64,000 bases of DNA from UBA11889 sp046582115 (GTDB lineage: Bacteria; Pseudomonadota; Gammaproteobacteria; Pseudomonadales; Azotimanducaceae). The notes under the pieces were generated by a model. That model saw only the letters and a program-made list of their open reading frames with translations. It was not told where the DNA came from and searched no databases. The stretch spans positions 1 to 64,000 of the forward strand of contig JAYGFA010000064.1 of the NCBI GenBank assembly GCA_046582115.1. The letters are read 5' to 3'. Shown here one piece after another: positions 15,852-25,435 of the stretch. The stretch's first letter is position 1; each line of letters opens with the position of its first letter. Both the position numbers and the translations under genes were made by a program.

Positions 15852-18257
15852 ATGGCAGAAGATACCTACGATGCCGAAAGCATTAAGGTGCTCAAAGGCT
15901 TGGATGCAGTACGAAAGCGTCCGGGGATGTACATCGGCGACACGGAAGATGGCACCGGACTGCATCATATGGTGCAAGAGCTGGTGGACAATGCGATTGA
16001 TGAGGCGTTAGCGGGTTTTTGTGACGCGGTGGATGTGACGATACATGTCGGTAACGCCGTTTCCGTGAAAGACAATGGGCGGGGCATCCCGGTTGATATT
16101 CATGCTGAAGAAGGTATTTCCGCCGCAGAAGTGATCATGACCACGCTCCACGCAGGCGGCAAATTTGATGATAACAGCTATAAAGTATCTGGCGGTCTAC
16201 ACGGTGTGGGGGTATCGGTTGTTAATGCGCTTTCCGATCTCTTTCGCCTAACGGTTCGCCGTGACGGGCAGGTATTTGAACAGGTGTATCGCGACGGTGT
16301 GCCTGAGGCGCCCGTCGCAGCCATAGGCGACAGTGGGGAAACCGGGACCGAGTGCTATTTCGAGCCATCTCCTGCAACGTTTACCAATATCGACTTCAAT
16401 TACGATGTGTTATCGCGGCGCCTACGAGAGCTCGCGTTTTTAAACTCGGGCGTACTGATCAGGGTAAAGGATGAACGTAGCGGCAAGAGCGACGAATTCA
16501 GGTACGGGGGAGGTCTGCGAGCGTTCGTGGAGTTTCTTAACCTAAACAAACAGCCCCTGAACGATGTTTTCCACTGTGATTCAACGCGTGACGATGGTGT
16601 CACCGTTGAAGTTGCCATGCAATGGAATGACGGATACCAGGAGCAAGTCTACGCATACACAAATAATATTCCGCAGGGCGACGGTGGAGCCCACCTGGCT
16701 GGATTTCGCTCAGCCCTTACGCGAACCTTAAATTCATACATTGAACGCGAGGGGCTGTCCAAGAAGGCCGACGTTCAGACTACGGGCGACGACGCCCGGG
16801 AAGGACTAACAGCGGTGGTGTCGGTGAAACTCTCGGATCCAAAGTTTTCTTCGCAGACTAAGGATAAGTTGGTATCCAGCGAAGTAAAAACGGCTGTGGA
16901 ACAGGAGCTAGGTAGGTTTTTTAGCGCGTATCTACACGAGCATCCTAAAGACGCTAAAATTTTGGTGTCGAAGATGATCGATGCGGCTAGGGCGCGTGAG
17001 GCGGCGAGGAAAGCGAGGGAATTGACCCGTCGGAAGGGAGCCCTGGACTTCGCGGGGTTACCAGGAAAGCTCGCTGACTGCCATGAAAAAGACCCGGCAC
17101 TATCCGAAATTTTCCTCGTCGAGGGGGATTCTGCGGGAGGATCCGCAAAAAGCGGTCGCGATCGCCAAACGCAGGCGATTTTGCCATTGCGAGGGAAGAT
17201 TCTTAACGTGGAAAAAGCACGCTGGGATAAAATGCTCTCGCACGCAGAAATTGGTGCGTTAGTAACAGCGCTGGGTTGTGGGATCGGGCGAGGGGAGTTC
17301 GATATATCTAAGTTGCGATACCACCGCGTGATCATTATGACCGATGCGGATATCGATGGATCGCACATTAGAACCTTGTTGCTTACGTTTTTCTTCCGTC
17401 AAATGCGGGAGTTGATTGATCATGGGCACGTTCTAATCGCGCAGCCACCGCTGTTTAAAGTGAAGAAGGGACGACAGGAACGGTACGTCAAAGATGAGTT
17501 AGAGCTGGACGAGCATTTTCTAAAAGTCGCGCTGGATGGTACGGCGCTGTATGTCAACGCCAAGGCTCCAGCCATGCAGGCAGAGGTCCTGGATTCCATG
17601 GCACGACGTTATTTGGAGATGTTGAACCGTTTGCGAGCAATAAACAGGTCATATCCCGTGTCGGTGACAGAGGTATTAACGCGGGTTGCGACGGTCGATA
17701 ACGTTATGCTGGGGGACGAGGCTGCGATGAGCGCCTGGTGCGTGACACTGGAAAAGGCGATCGCGCGGGACGATACAGAAACTCAGGTGGCTACGACGTA
17801 CGACACCAACCGCGGGACCTATTGCGTGCACATCACGCAAATCCAAAACACTGTGGAGCAAACCACAGTACTTGACGCTGGATTTTTCTACTCTGCCGAT
17901 TACGCGCGCATACGCGCCGTGGCGATAGATTTAGAAGGGTTGCTGCAAGAAGGGGCGTACATTGAACGCGGCGAGCGAACCCAAGAGATAGAGAATTTTA
18001 GCGGGGGTCTAGAGTGGATTCTTTCTGAAGCTAGACGCGGTACCCATATACAACGATATAAGGGTCTTGGGGAAATGAATCCGGATCAACTCGCCGACAC
18101 GACCATGGATCCGGGAACGAGAAGCATGTTGCGGGTGACGGTACAGGATGCGATCGCCGCGGACCATATTTTCACGACATTGATGGGTAACCAGGTCGAA
18201 CCACGACGGGAATTTATTGAGACCAATGCGTTGTCTGTTGTTAACTTGGACGTTTAG
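15852..18257 (+). CDS. gyrB: DNA gyrase subunit B
   Basis: GyrB supplies the ATPase and Toprim parts of gyrase, which introduces negative supercoils. The 801-residue product has the GHKL ATPase motifs (ELVDNAIDEA, DNGRGIPVD, GGLHGVGVSVVNALS), the Toprim motif EGDSAGGSAK with MTDADIDGSHIRTLLLTFFFRQ, and a C-terminal GLGEMNPDQL region. Length matches gammaproteobacterial GyrB (about 800). It is last in the dnaA-dnaN-recF-gyrB block and its stop overlaps the plsC stop by 4 bases. Confidence 0.98.
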   Translation: MAEDTYDAESIKVLKGLDAVRKRPGMYIGDTEDGTGLHHMVQELVDNAIDEALAGFCDAVDVTIHVGNAVSVKDNGRGIPVDIHAEEGISAAEVIMTTLHAGGKFDDNSYKVSGGLHGVGVSVVNALSDLFRLTVRRDGQVFEQVYRDGVPEAPVAAIGDSGETGTECYFEPSPATFTNIDFNYDVLSRRLRELAFLNSGVLIRVKDERSGKSDEFRYGGGLRAFVEFLNLNKQPLNDVFHCDSTRDDGVTVEVAMQWNDGYQEQVYAYTNNIPQGDGGAHLAGFRSALTRTLNSYIEREGLSKKADVQTTGDDAREGLTAVVSVKLSDPKFSSQTKDKLVSSEVKTAVEQELGRFFSAYLHEHPKDAKILVSKMIDAARAREAARKARELTRRKGALDFAGLPGKLADCHEKDPALSEIFLVEGDSAGGSAKSGRDRQTQAILPLRGKILNVEKARWDKMLSHAEIGALVTALGCGIGRGEFDISKLRYHRVIIMTDADIDGSHIRTLLLTFFFRQMRELIDHGHVLIAQPPLFKVKKGRQERYVKDELELDEHFLKVALDGTALYVNAKAPAMQAEVLDSMARRYLEMLNRLRAINRSYPVSVTEVLTRVATVDNVMLGDEAAMSAWCVTLEKAIARDDTETQVATTYDTNRGTYCVHITQIQNTVEQTTVLDAGFFYSADYARIRAVAIDLEGLLQEGAYIERGERTQEIENFSGGLEWILSEARRGTHIQRYKGLGEMNPDQLADTTMDPGTRSMLRVTVQDAIAADHIFTTLMGNQVEPRREFIETNALSVVNLDV

Positions 18258-18976
18258 ACGTCGAGACCAAGCATCGTTCGTTCTAGCCACTTCTCCGCTA
18301 ACTCATTGATTTCTTTAGATTTTTTATTGTTACTCACAATGGGGGCGCTGATCCGTACTTGAATCGTCCCGGCGTGTTTCTTAAAAGAATGAGCAGGCCA
18401 AAAACGCCCTGCGTTATGGGCGACTACGATCACTGGTTTCCCGCTTGCGACAGCTAGGGCCGCACCGCCGCGCCCCATTGGAGCTTTGGTGCCTACGGCC
18501 AGTCTAGTGCCTTCGGGGAATAGCGTTACCCAAGTGCCCTCGTCGAGGCGGGCGCGCCCTTGTTCAATTAGTTGCCGTAAAGCACCAAGACGGCGGTTTC
18601 GATCGATGGCGATGGGACGTAATAGTGCTAATGCCCATCCGAAAAAGGGAATCCAGAGCAATTCTTTTTTGATGAGCGTTGTTTGGGGGCTGACTAAAGT
18701 TTGAATAAAAAGTGTCTCCCAGGTGCTCTGATGTTTTACGAGCAACACGCAGGGCCCATGTCGCAGATGCTCCTCTCCAGTGATCGCGTGGTCGATTTTG
18801 CAGGTAACGCGGAGCCACCAAAGCGAGAATTTCGTCCAGTAGCCTATTATGAATCGATAACGGCTTCTAAACGGAAGGGCCCAACCGACCAAAACAGACA
18901 ACGTGCCCCATACGACGGTTACAGGGACATAGCCGCAGTAGAATAGGAATGAGCGTAGAGAAATCAGGGCGTGCAC
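18254..18976 (-). CDS. plsC: 1-acyl-sn-glycerol-3-phosphate acyltransferase
   Basis: This enzyme adds the second acyl chain to lysophosphatidic acid to give phosphatidic acid at the inner membrane. The 240-residue product has an N-terminal membrane segment, the acceptor motif KHQSTWETLF (an H-X4-E variant common in this family), and FPEGTR near residue 150. The start is GTG at 18974-18976. It converges on gyrB with a 4-base tail overlap. Upstream lies the degenerate region 18977-19154. Confidence 0.9.
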   Translation of the reverse strand: MHALISLRSFLFYCGYVPVTVVWGTLSVLVGWALPFRSRYRFIIGYWTKFSLWWLRVTCKIDHAITGEEHLRHGPCVLLVKHQSTWETLFIQTLVSPQTTLIKKELLWIPFFGWALALLRPIAIDRNRRLGALRQLIEQGRARLDEGTWVTLFPEGTRLAVGTKAPMGRGGAALAVASGKPVIVVAHNAGRFWPAHSFKKHAGTIQVRISAPIVSNNKKSKEINELAEKWLERTMLGLDV

Positions 18977-19154
18977 CTAATAGATGCTTCAATGCGCGTA
19001 GCTCGTTTCGTTGCAGGTATAAATCGGATCGCCACCATAATTTCCAAGGAATGCGGGTAGTTCGCAATTTAAGGGATGACTCGATTTCGGTCAAAGTATT
19101 GCTGATGCTCTGACAGGGAAATGCGCCACCGAACCACGAATGCTATATGAATAG
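18977..19154. other. gene-free stretch between plsC and tag remnant
   Basis: No gene was recognised here. In Pseudomonas-like gammaproteobacteria this slot between plsC and tag holds gmhB, glyS and glyQ (general knowledge); none is visible. A possible minus-strand -35 TTGACC with TTAAAT 16 bases later could serve plsC, but this is weak. Confidence 0.4.
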
Positions 19155-19665
19155 GCCTATGCCAGCCGCCTCTACGTCGAGTACCACGATACACAGCGGG
19201 GTGTTCCTACGCACGAACCTGGAGCACTCTTTGAGCGGCTGACATTAGAAAGCATGCATGCCTTAGTTGGGCGACTGGCTTGAATATGCGCGAGAGCATG
19301 CCGTGTGCATCTTTTGGTTTTGACCCGATAGCGCTTGCCGAGGTCGTCGATATAGAACGGTCGGGGTGGATTCAGGACAGCGGCCTTATCCGTCACCGGG
19401 GCAAACTCAATGCGATGGTGGCTAACGCGTGGCTATTTATTGAGATGACGGACCCGACGCAGTTTTTATGGTCCTTTGTTGAAAACGCACCGAAGAGAAA
19501 TAGCTAGCAAAAACGGTCGGAATTACCAAAAATATCGGATCAGTCGATGAAAATGTCGAAAGCCCTCAAAAAAATCGACCTTGCCTTTGTTGGCTCGACG
19601 ATTTGATACGCCTTCATGCAAAGTGTTGGCATGGTGAAGGACCATCTCGTTTCGTGCTTTCGCCA
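19155..19665 (+). pseudogene. tag: decayed DNA-3-methyladenine glycosylase I (Tag)
   Basis: Three collinear pieces align with Tag over most of its length. Piece 1 (19155-19280) contains LYVEYHDTQRGVPTHE with ALFERLTLES, then runs into TGA at 19281-19283. Piece 2, in another frame (from 19280), contains GFDPIALAEV, DSGLIRHRGKLNAMVANA and FLWSFVE, then meets TAG at 19505-19507. Piece 3, in the same frame as piece 2 (from about 19544), contains SKALKKIDLAFVGSTI, a TGA at 19604-19606 where Tag has a Cys, then YAFMQSVGMVKDHLVS. The frameshift and two stops make it a pseudogene. Catalytic-region residues (YHDNEW in E. coli) are also changed. The N-terminal start is not found. It runs opposite to plsC, as in Pseudomonas. 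Confidence 0.85.
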
Positions 19666-19673
19666 AGCAGAAA

Positions 19674-21125
19674 TCAACTCCGCCAGTAATCCGGTGTCAA
19701 CAGAACGAGAAGGGTGAATATTTCGAGTCGGCCAAGAAGCATTGCGATAATGAGAATCCACTTGCCCGATGTCGGAAGCGCTTGATAGCCATGTGCCACG
19801 TCACCCAGTCCGGGGCCGAGGTTGTTTAGACATGCACCGATTGCTGAAAAGGCGCTGACGAAATCCAAGTCAGATAGTGCGAGTAGCGCGCACAACAATC
19901 CCAAGAAGAACATCAAATAAACAGCAAAAAATCCCCAGACGGCGTCAACAACGCGATCCGCAACTATCTGATGTCCCATTTTGATGTGGAATATGCCGTT
20001 CGGATGCACCAGCCGACGCATTTCTCTGAGTCCCTGTCTGAATATCAAGAGGACGCGGTATATTTTTATGCCGCCCGCGGTGGACCCGGCGCACCCCCCG
20101 GCAAAAGCGGCGAACAACAAAAGAAAAGGAACGACGGATGGCCAGGCGCTGAAATTCGCGGTCGTGTAACCTGTAGTCGTTGCGATAGAAACCGCTTGGA
20201 ATAGAGCGTCACGTATCGGTCTTGCGGTAGCTTCAGGATGCGCGTCAAGTATCCACGCGACGCCAATCGCCAACACAACCAGTATGGCGAGATAAAGTCG
20301 AACCTCGATGTCGCGTATATAGGGCGTAAGACGCCGTTGCTGGAGAACGCCGAAGTGGAGCGTAAAGTTGATGCCAGCGAGCACCATGAAAACGATGGCA
20401 ACGCCTTCGATAGCGGGGTTATCAAAAAAGCCGAGGCTTGCGTCGTGCGTCGAGAAACCGCCGATTGCAACAGTCGAAAAGGCGTGACAAATGGCGTCGA
20501 ATAAGTCCATGCCGGCAACGCGGTAAGAAACGGCACACGCCAAAGTGATACCGAGGTAAAGGTACCAAAGCGACTTGGCCGTTTCGGTGATCCGTGGTTT
20601 CAGTTTGGTGTCTTTAACGGGGCCGGGTGTTTCTGCTCGATAAAGTTGCATACCGCCGACGCCGAGCATGGGGAGGATTGCCACAGCGAGAACGATAATG
20701 CCCATCCCGCCGAGCCACTGAAGCTGCGCTCGATAAAAGAGAACCGAACGGGGCAGCTCATCGAGCCCTGTTAAGATCGTCGCACCGGTCGTTGTTAGAC
20801 CGGAAAACGACTCGAAAGCGGCATCGGTAAAATGCTCGGTAACACTAGATCCGAGCAGTGGTGAAAGGGGAAGTGCACCAAATAAACCGAGGCCAAGGTA
20901 GAAAAGCACGGTCACCAAGAAGCCTTCGCGGTTGCGTAGTTCGACGGCGTCACGCTTCAACTTCCAGAGCACAAACCCAATGCCCAGTGTGATAGCAAAT
21001 GCTATTGTGAACGTGCTAATCGTGTCTTCTACGTAAACTACCGCAACGAGAATTGGCGTGAGCAGCGTCAGACTGAAGAGCATCAATAGCGTGCCCGTGA
21101 CACCAAGAATGACGTTTAGGTGCAT
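19674..21125 (-). CDS. trkH: Trk potassium uptake channel subunit TrkH
   Basis: TrkH is the membrane potassium channel of the Trk system. The 483-residue product (start chosen at the ATG 21123-21125, MHLNVILG) has many membrane segments and four pore loops with the selectivity glycines: SGLTTTGAT, VAIGGFST, TTTGYTTA and LNNLGPGLG. An upstream alternative (21170) would add 15 residues lying within trkA. The start is 1 base after the trkA stop, so the channel and its regulator are coupled. Confidence 0.95.
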   Translation of the reverse strand: MHLNVILGVTGTLLMLFSLTLLTPILVAVVYVEDTISTFTIAFAITLGIGFVLWKLKRDAVELRNREGFLVTVLFYLGLGLFGALPLSPLLGSSVTEHFTDAAFESFSGLTTTGATILTGLDELPRSVLFYRAQLQWLGGMGIIVLAVAILPMLGVGGMQLYRAETPGPVKDTKLKPRITETAKSLWYLYLGITLACAVSYRVAGMDLFDAICHAFSTVAIGGFSTHDASLGFFDNPAIEGVAIVFMVLAGINFTLHFGVLQQRRLTPYIRDIEVRLYLAILVVLAIGVAWILDAHPEATARPIRDALFQAVSIATTTGYTTANFSAWPSVVPFLLLFAAFAGGCAGSTAGGIKIYRVLLIFRQGLREMRRLVHPNGIFHIKMGHQIVADRVVDAVWGFFAVYLMFFLGLLCALLALSDLDFVSAFSAIGACLNNLGPGLGDVAHGYQALPTSGKWILIIAMLLGRLEIFTLLVLLTPDYWRS

Positions 21126-21126
21126 A

Positions 21127-22500
21127 TCAGAAAAAGTTGAAATTGACTTGGAAGAGGCGTTCCACTGCACCTATTCGCTTTTTGTCGGTCAGAAACAAAA
21201 TGACATGGTCTCCTGACTCGATCTGTAACTCGTCATGGGCGATGAGAACCTTGTTGCTGCGCACTAGTGCACCTATCGTTGTGCCTTCTGGAAGGCGCAG
21301 GTCATTGAGCCTGCGCCCCACTACTTTGCTGCTACGTTCATCGCCATGGACGACGGCTTCCATAGCTTCTGCAGCGCCTCGACGGAGGCTGTGAACCCGG
21401 GCGATGTCGGCGCGACGCACGTGCGTGAGAATCGTACTAGTAGTGGCTAATTGCGGAGATATCGCTACGTCGATTGAACCTTCATGCATCAGGTCCACAT
21501 ACGCCGGCTTACCGATAAGCGTCATCACTTGGCGGACACCTAGTTGTTTTGCCAGCATCGACGACATGATGTTGACCTCGTCGTCATTGGTAACTGCGCA
21601 GAAAGCGTCGGTACGCTCAATGTTTTCTTGAATAAGGAGATCGCGATCTGTCGCATCGCCGAGGATCACCACACTTGAATTGAGCCGTTGTGCTGCGGCA
21701 TCGGCCCGGCCTGGGCTAACTTCGAGTACCTTCACAGCAAAAGAGGGCTCGATAGAGCGAGCCAATGACTCGCCGATGTTCCCTCCGCCAGCGATCATGA
21801 CCCTTTTGAACGGCTTTTCTACGTGCCGGAACTCTGCCATGACGGCGTTTATATTTTCAGCGGCAGCGACAAAGAAAACCTCGTCATCAGCTTCCACCAC
21901 AGTGTCCCAACGAGGCGTGATTGACTGGCCGCGGCGAAAAATCGCTGCCACTCGCGTTTCGACATTGGGAATGTGATCGCGCAAGGCAACGATTCGCTGC
22001 CCGACAAGAGGGCCATCATGAAATGCGCGCATTGCCGCGAGCTGCACTCGTCCTTCGGCGAAGTCGAGAACCTGCAACGCACCAGGGTGTTGTAACAGTT
22101 GTTTGATTTGGTCAGTGACGACTTGCTCGGGATTGATAAGCACATCGATGGGCATGTGGTCTTGAGTAAAGAAGTCGGATCCGGTTAGGTATGCCGACGC
22201 TCGAATTCGGGCAATTTTCATTGGTGTTTTGAAAAGCGAGTAGCTCACCTGACACGCGACCATGTTGACTTCGTCACTGCCTGTGACCGCAATCAGCATA
22301 TCGGCGTCATCCGCATCTGCTTGTTGAAGAACGTCGGGCCGCGATGCGTACCCGTAAACCGTGCGTATGTCGAGACGATCGCGCAATTCGCGCAGGCGGC
22401 TTTCGTCAAGATCGACCACAGTAATGTCGAATGCCTCGCCCGCGAGGTGTTCCGCCAGGGTTCCCCCAACCTTGCCGGCACCTAGAATTAAGATCTTCAT
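21127..22500 (-). CDS. trkA: Trk system potassium uptake regulator TrkA
   Basis: TrkA is the cytoplasmic NAD-binding RCK ring that gates TrkH. The 457-residue product has two Rossmann halves, each with a dinucleotide motif (GAGKVGGTLAEHL near the start, GGGNIGESLARSI near residue 240) and each with a C-terminal RCK_C part. Length matches E. coli TrkA (458). It follows rsmB by 10 bases in the standard def-fmt-rsmB-trkA order. Confidence 0.96.
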   Translation of the reverse strand: MKILILGAGKVGGTLAEHLAGEAFDITVVDLDESRLRELRDRLDIRTVYGYASRPDVLQQADADDADMLIAVTGSDEVNMVACQVSYSLFKTPMKIARIRASAYLTGSDFFTQDHMPIDVLINPEQVVTDQIKQLLQHPGALQVLDFAEGRVQLAAMRAFHDGPLVGQRIVALRDHIPNVETRVAAIFRRGQSITPRWDTVVEADDEVFFVAAAENINAVMAEFRHVEKPFKRVMIAGGGNIGESLARSIEPSFAVKVLEVSPGRADAAAQRLNSSVVILGDATDRDLLIQENIERTDAFCAVTNDDEVNIMSSMLAKQLGVRQVMTLIGKPAYVDLMHEGSIDVAISPQLATTSTILTHVRRADIARVHSLRRGAAEAMEAVVHGDERSSKVVGRRLNDLRLPEGTTIGALVRSNKVLIAHDELQIESGDHVILFLTDKKRIGAVERLFQVNFNFF

Positions 22501-22510
22501 GATTCGGTCG

Positions 22511-23773
22511 CTACAGCTTGATTATCCGCGAATAGAAAAAGCCGTCGGGCCCACCCTCGGCGGGAAGGCGTTGGCGGCCGCAGGGCGTGGCATAGCCCCA
22601 ATCGGCGGCGATGGGTACCGTCGACGCATCGGCGGTCTGATCCAGAAAACATTGAATCACTGAATCGTTTTCGTCCGGCAGGATCGAACATGTGCTGTAC
22701 AACAGAGTACCTCCGGAAGCCAACATGTGCCAGAGGTTGCCGAGAAGAGCCTGTTGTTTTCTCTGTGAACGAACGACGTCATCTTGCGTACGATGTACCT
22801 TGATATCGGGGTTTCTGCGGAGTGTACCGGTGCCCGTGCACGGTGCATCGATAAGAATCGAGTCGAACGGTTCTCCGTCCCACCAATCTCGGCGGGTTGC
22901 GTCGCCCTCGCGAAGCACGAATGGAAGGCCAAGCCGACGCGACTCGTTTAAACCGTATGAGCCCCGCGTTGCGTCAATATCGATGGCGGTTAACTCGATG
23001 TCTTCGTATGTTTCTACCAGTTGCAGCGCCTTTATCCCAGGTGCTGCACATGCGTCGAGCACGCGCGTTCCGGGCCGCGGTGCTAAAAGTTGCGCGGCCC
23101 ACTGGGATGCTTCGTCTTGAATCGTAAACCACCCCTCGGCATATCCTGGGATCGTGGTTACCGCTTGTGGCGTCAAAAGCGACAGCGCGTTGGGCAAGCC
23201 GCCTGGAATGGTAGGTATGCTTTGATCGTTGAGAATTTGGCGGAGTGACACTGCGGTTTGTCGGTTTCGGTTCACTCGCATGGTCATTGGAGCTCGGGTG
23301 TTGTTCACTCGCAGTATTTCGTGCGAAGAATCGGGGTAGTTGTGTTGGATAGACCGGATTAACCAAGACGGTGTTTCGAAACGCGCTTCGAGGCTATGAC
23401 TAGCCTGGTTCCTGGGCGTCCGTAAAATTGCGTTCACGAGCCCACATGCCCACTGCTTGCCTAGATGTCGAGCCGCCTCCACCGTAAGCGTTACGGCAGC
23501 ATGTTCTGCAATCGCTGAATTGTGTAGTTGGTAAGTGCCCACTAACATAAGGCAGTACACGTCTAAATCTTTTTTGCGGAGCGGCTTTTTTAGTCGCGAA
23601 TCGAGCTGTTCGGACAATGAAAACCAGTGACGAACGACGCCGTAGCAAAGCTCAAATATAAGCGCTTGTTCGGGATGTTTGCGGTACGGGTCCAACGCTT
23701 TTTCCAACGAATTGCCAGCGGATACGGCATTGATAGCGCGCGCTGCCGCCGCTCGCGGATCACGCAATGACAT
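22511..23773 (-). CDS. rsmB: 16S rRNA (cytosine967-C5)-methyltransferase RsmB
   Basis: RsmB (Sun/Fmu) makes m5C967 in 16S rRNA. The 420-residue product has the N-terminal NusB-like domain and a C-terminal SAM domain: DACAAPGIKALQL (usual form CAAPGGKT), DAPCTGTGTLRRNPD and YSTCSILPDEN with the catalytic Cys. The Gly-to-Ile change in motif I is notable. The 5' end overlaps the fmt 3' end by 14 bases. Confidence 0.93.
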   Translation of the reverse strand: MSLRDPRAAAARAINAVSAGNSLEKALDPYRKHPEQALIFELCYGVVRHWFSLSEQLDSRLKKPLRKKDLDVYCLMLVGTYQLHNSAIAEHAAVTLTVEAARHLGKQWACGLVNAILRTPRNQASHSLEARFETPSWLIRSIQHNYPDSSHEILRVNNTRAPMTMRVNRNRQTAVSLRQILNDQSIPTIPGGLPNALSLLTPQAVTTIPGYAEGWFTIQDEASQWAAQLLAPRPGTRVLDACAAPGIKALQLVETYEDIELTAIDIDATRGSYGLNESRRLGLPFVLREGDATRRDWWDGEPFDSILIDAPCTGTGTLRRNPDIKVHRTQDDVVRSQRKQQALLGNLWHMLASGGTLLYSTCSILPDENDSVIQCFLDQTADASTVPIAADWGYATPCGRQRLPAEGGPDGFFYSRIIKL

Positions 23774-24686
23774 CGTATTGGATTCCTACGGCAAATAGGT
23801 CGGGGTGGCCGTTGGCCGCCTCATCAGCCGACATTGCCTTGCCTTGACCTCGGTTCATTTGGATTGTGTTGAGTAATAAAAGACCGTCGCCGCAACCGAC
23901 GGCAAACCCCGCGCTAGTTTTGATTAATTCGCCCGGATTGGCCGACCCCGCCAAAACCTTTGCTTTTAAGATACGTATCCGACTGGCCCCAAATTGCGCA
24001 TATGCCGCATTACGACCAGACAAGGCTCGAACGACGCGCTCGATATCGATTGCCCGGCTGGTCCACGAAATGAAAGAGTCGGTTGGTGCCAGTTTATGGG
24101 CATAGGTGGCTAGGTGATGATCTTGCGGTGCCGCCGTAGGGAGGGTGGTCCAATCGTTAAGCACTCGATTCAGGGTGGTGCTTCCGAGCAGGGCTAACGC
24201 TCTAGAAAGGGAGGCGCCTGTTTCGTCGCCGATTAATTTGTAACGCGCGAATGCGAGTATGGGCCCCGTGTCGAGCGCCGCCTCGATTTGCATGATGGAA
24301 ATCCCGGATTCTCCGTCGCCTGCCATGATTGACCGCTCGATCGGTGCGGCACCGCGCCACCGGGGCAGCAGGGAAGCATGGACGTTCAAGCTGGCAAATC
24401 GGGGGGCACCAAATATTTCTGGGGGAAGAATCATCCCATAGGCGGCGACGACCAGGAGGTCTACGTCGGCAACTAAGTCTTCACGGCCTCTCAAATCGGT
24501 TGGTGTGTGACAAACGATGCCATGGCGGTTGGCCTCTTGCTCGACTGCGCTCATAAGCAACTTGCGACCCCTACCGGTGAGACGCGCAGGCTGAGAGAGT
24601 ATTCGAGCGACTTCGTGGGGGCCGTTAATTAATCCGCGAAGTATGGCGGCAGCAAATTCCGGGGTACCTGCGAATCCCAACCGCAT
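23760..24686 (-). CDS. fmt: methionyl-tRNA formyltransferase
   Basis: Fmt formylates initiator Met-tRNA using 10-formyl-THF. The 308-residue product has RLGFAGTPEFAAAILRGL at the start and the catalytic run LNVHASLLPRWRGAAPIERSIMAGD. Length is near the family norm (about 315). It lies 4 bases after def and overlaps rsmB by 14 bases. It functions with Def in formyl-methionine turnover. Confidence 0.96.
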   Translation of the reverse strand: MRLGFAGTPEFAAAILRGLINGPHEVARILSQPARLTGRGRKLLMSAVEQEANRHGIVCHTPTDLRGREDLVADVDLLVVAAYGMILPPEIFGAPRFASLNVHASLLPRWRGAAPIERSIMAGDGESGISIMQIEAALDTGPILAFARYKLIGDETGASLSRALALLGSTTLNRVLNDWTTLPTAAPQDHHLATYAHKLAPTDSFISWTSRAIDIERVVRALSGRNAAYAQFGASRIRILKAKVLAGSANPGELIKTSAGFAVGCGDGLLLLNTIQMNRGQGKAMSADEAANGHPDLFAVGIQYDVIA

Positions 24687-24690
24687 CGAT

Positions 24691-25188
24691 CTACGCCCGT
24701 GTTCTTTTGGCGAGTTTTTTACGGATGTGACTACGCTTCAGTGCGGATAAGTAATCGACGAAAAGTCTGCCTTCGAGATGGTCGCACTCATGCTGAATGC
24801 ATCCTGACAAGAGGCCTTCTGCTTCAAATTCTTGTGCCTTGCCAAGTTTATCGAGTGCCGAAACGCGAATTCGTTCGGCGCGTTCGACTTGCTCAAAGAA
24901 ACCGGGAACCGAGAGACACCCCTCCTCAAGCAGCTGTAACCCCCCGAGCACCTCGATAGTTGGATTGACAAGTGCGTAAGGCCGATCGTGCATGTCGGAA
25001 ACATCGACAACGATGATGCGTTTGTGAACATCGACTTGTGTCGCGGCGAGTCCAATCCCAGGTGCAGCGTACATCGTCTCTAGCATGTCGTTAATCAGAC
25101 GAGTAACACGCGGGGTAACCCGCTCGACGGGCGACGCGCGTTGGCGTAAACGTGGATCAGGGAACTCGAGAATACTGAGATGTGCCAT
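24691..25188 (-). CDS. def: peptide deformylase
   Basis: Def removes the formyl group from nascent peptides and is an iron enzyme. The 165-residue product has the three motifs GIGLAATQV, EGCLSVP and QHECDHLEG, with the metal-binding Cys and two His. It is first in the def-fmt-rsmB-trkA-trkH cluster, transcribed leftward, and diverges from purE. Confidence 0.97.
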   Translation of the reverse strand: MAHLSILEFPDPRLRQRASPVERVTPRVTRLINDMLETMYAAPGIGLAATQVDVHKRIIVVDVSDMHDRPYALVNPTIEVLGGLQLLEEGCLSVPGFFEQVERAERIRVSALDKLGKAQEFEAEGLLSGCIQHECDHLEGRLFVDYLSALKRSHIRKKLAKRTRA

Positions 25189-25377
25189 TGAAATAAGTTA
25201 TCGAAATATGACGAAGAGTTGTGATGGGCGGCAATTTTGCCTGAAAAGGTGAGCGGGGACATACCGACGCACGCCACGAAAAATACGCTTTACCGGACCC
25301 GTCCCACGGGAAATTAGCAACATTAGGGGTTACTTTTGTATGCTCGGTATGACTGACATGCCAGAAGTTCGTTTCAT

Positions 25378-25406
25378 TTGTCGACAGTCAACGGTGTCTG
25401 TATATT
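25378..25406 (+). promoter_or_regulatory. predicted sigma70 promoter for purE
   Basis: TTGTCG (25378-25383) is spaced 17 bases from TATATT (25401-25406), which would start transcription about 23 bases before the purE ATG. The -10 is a 5 of 6 match and the spacing is optimal; the -35 is weaker. Confidence 0.5.
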
Positions 25407-25435
25407 CGGCGCGCTTCGAAGCGTAGGGAAGAAAC

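Noticed and set aside
18867..19094. 75-residue minus-strand ORF before plsC
   Set aside because: It overlaps plsC in another frame, and no product or conserved motif is recognised.
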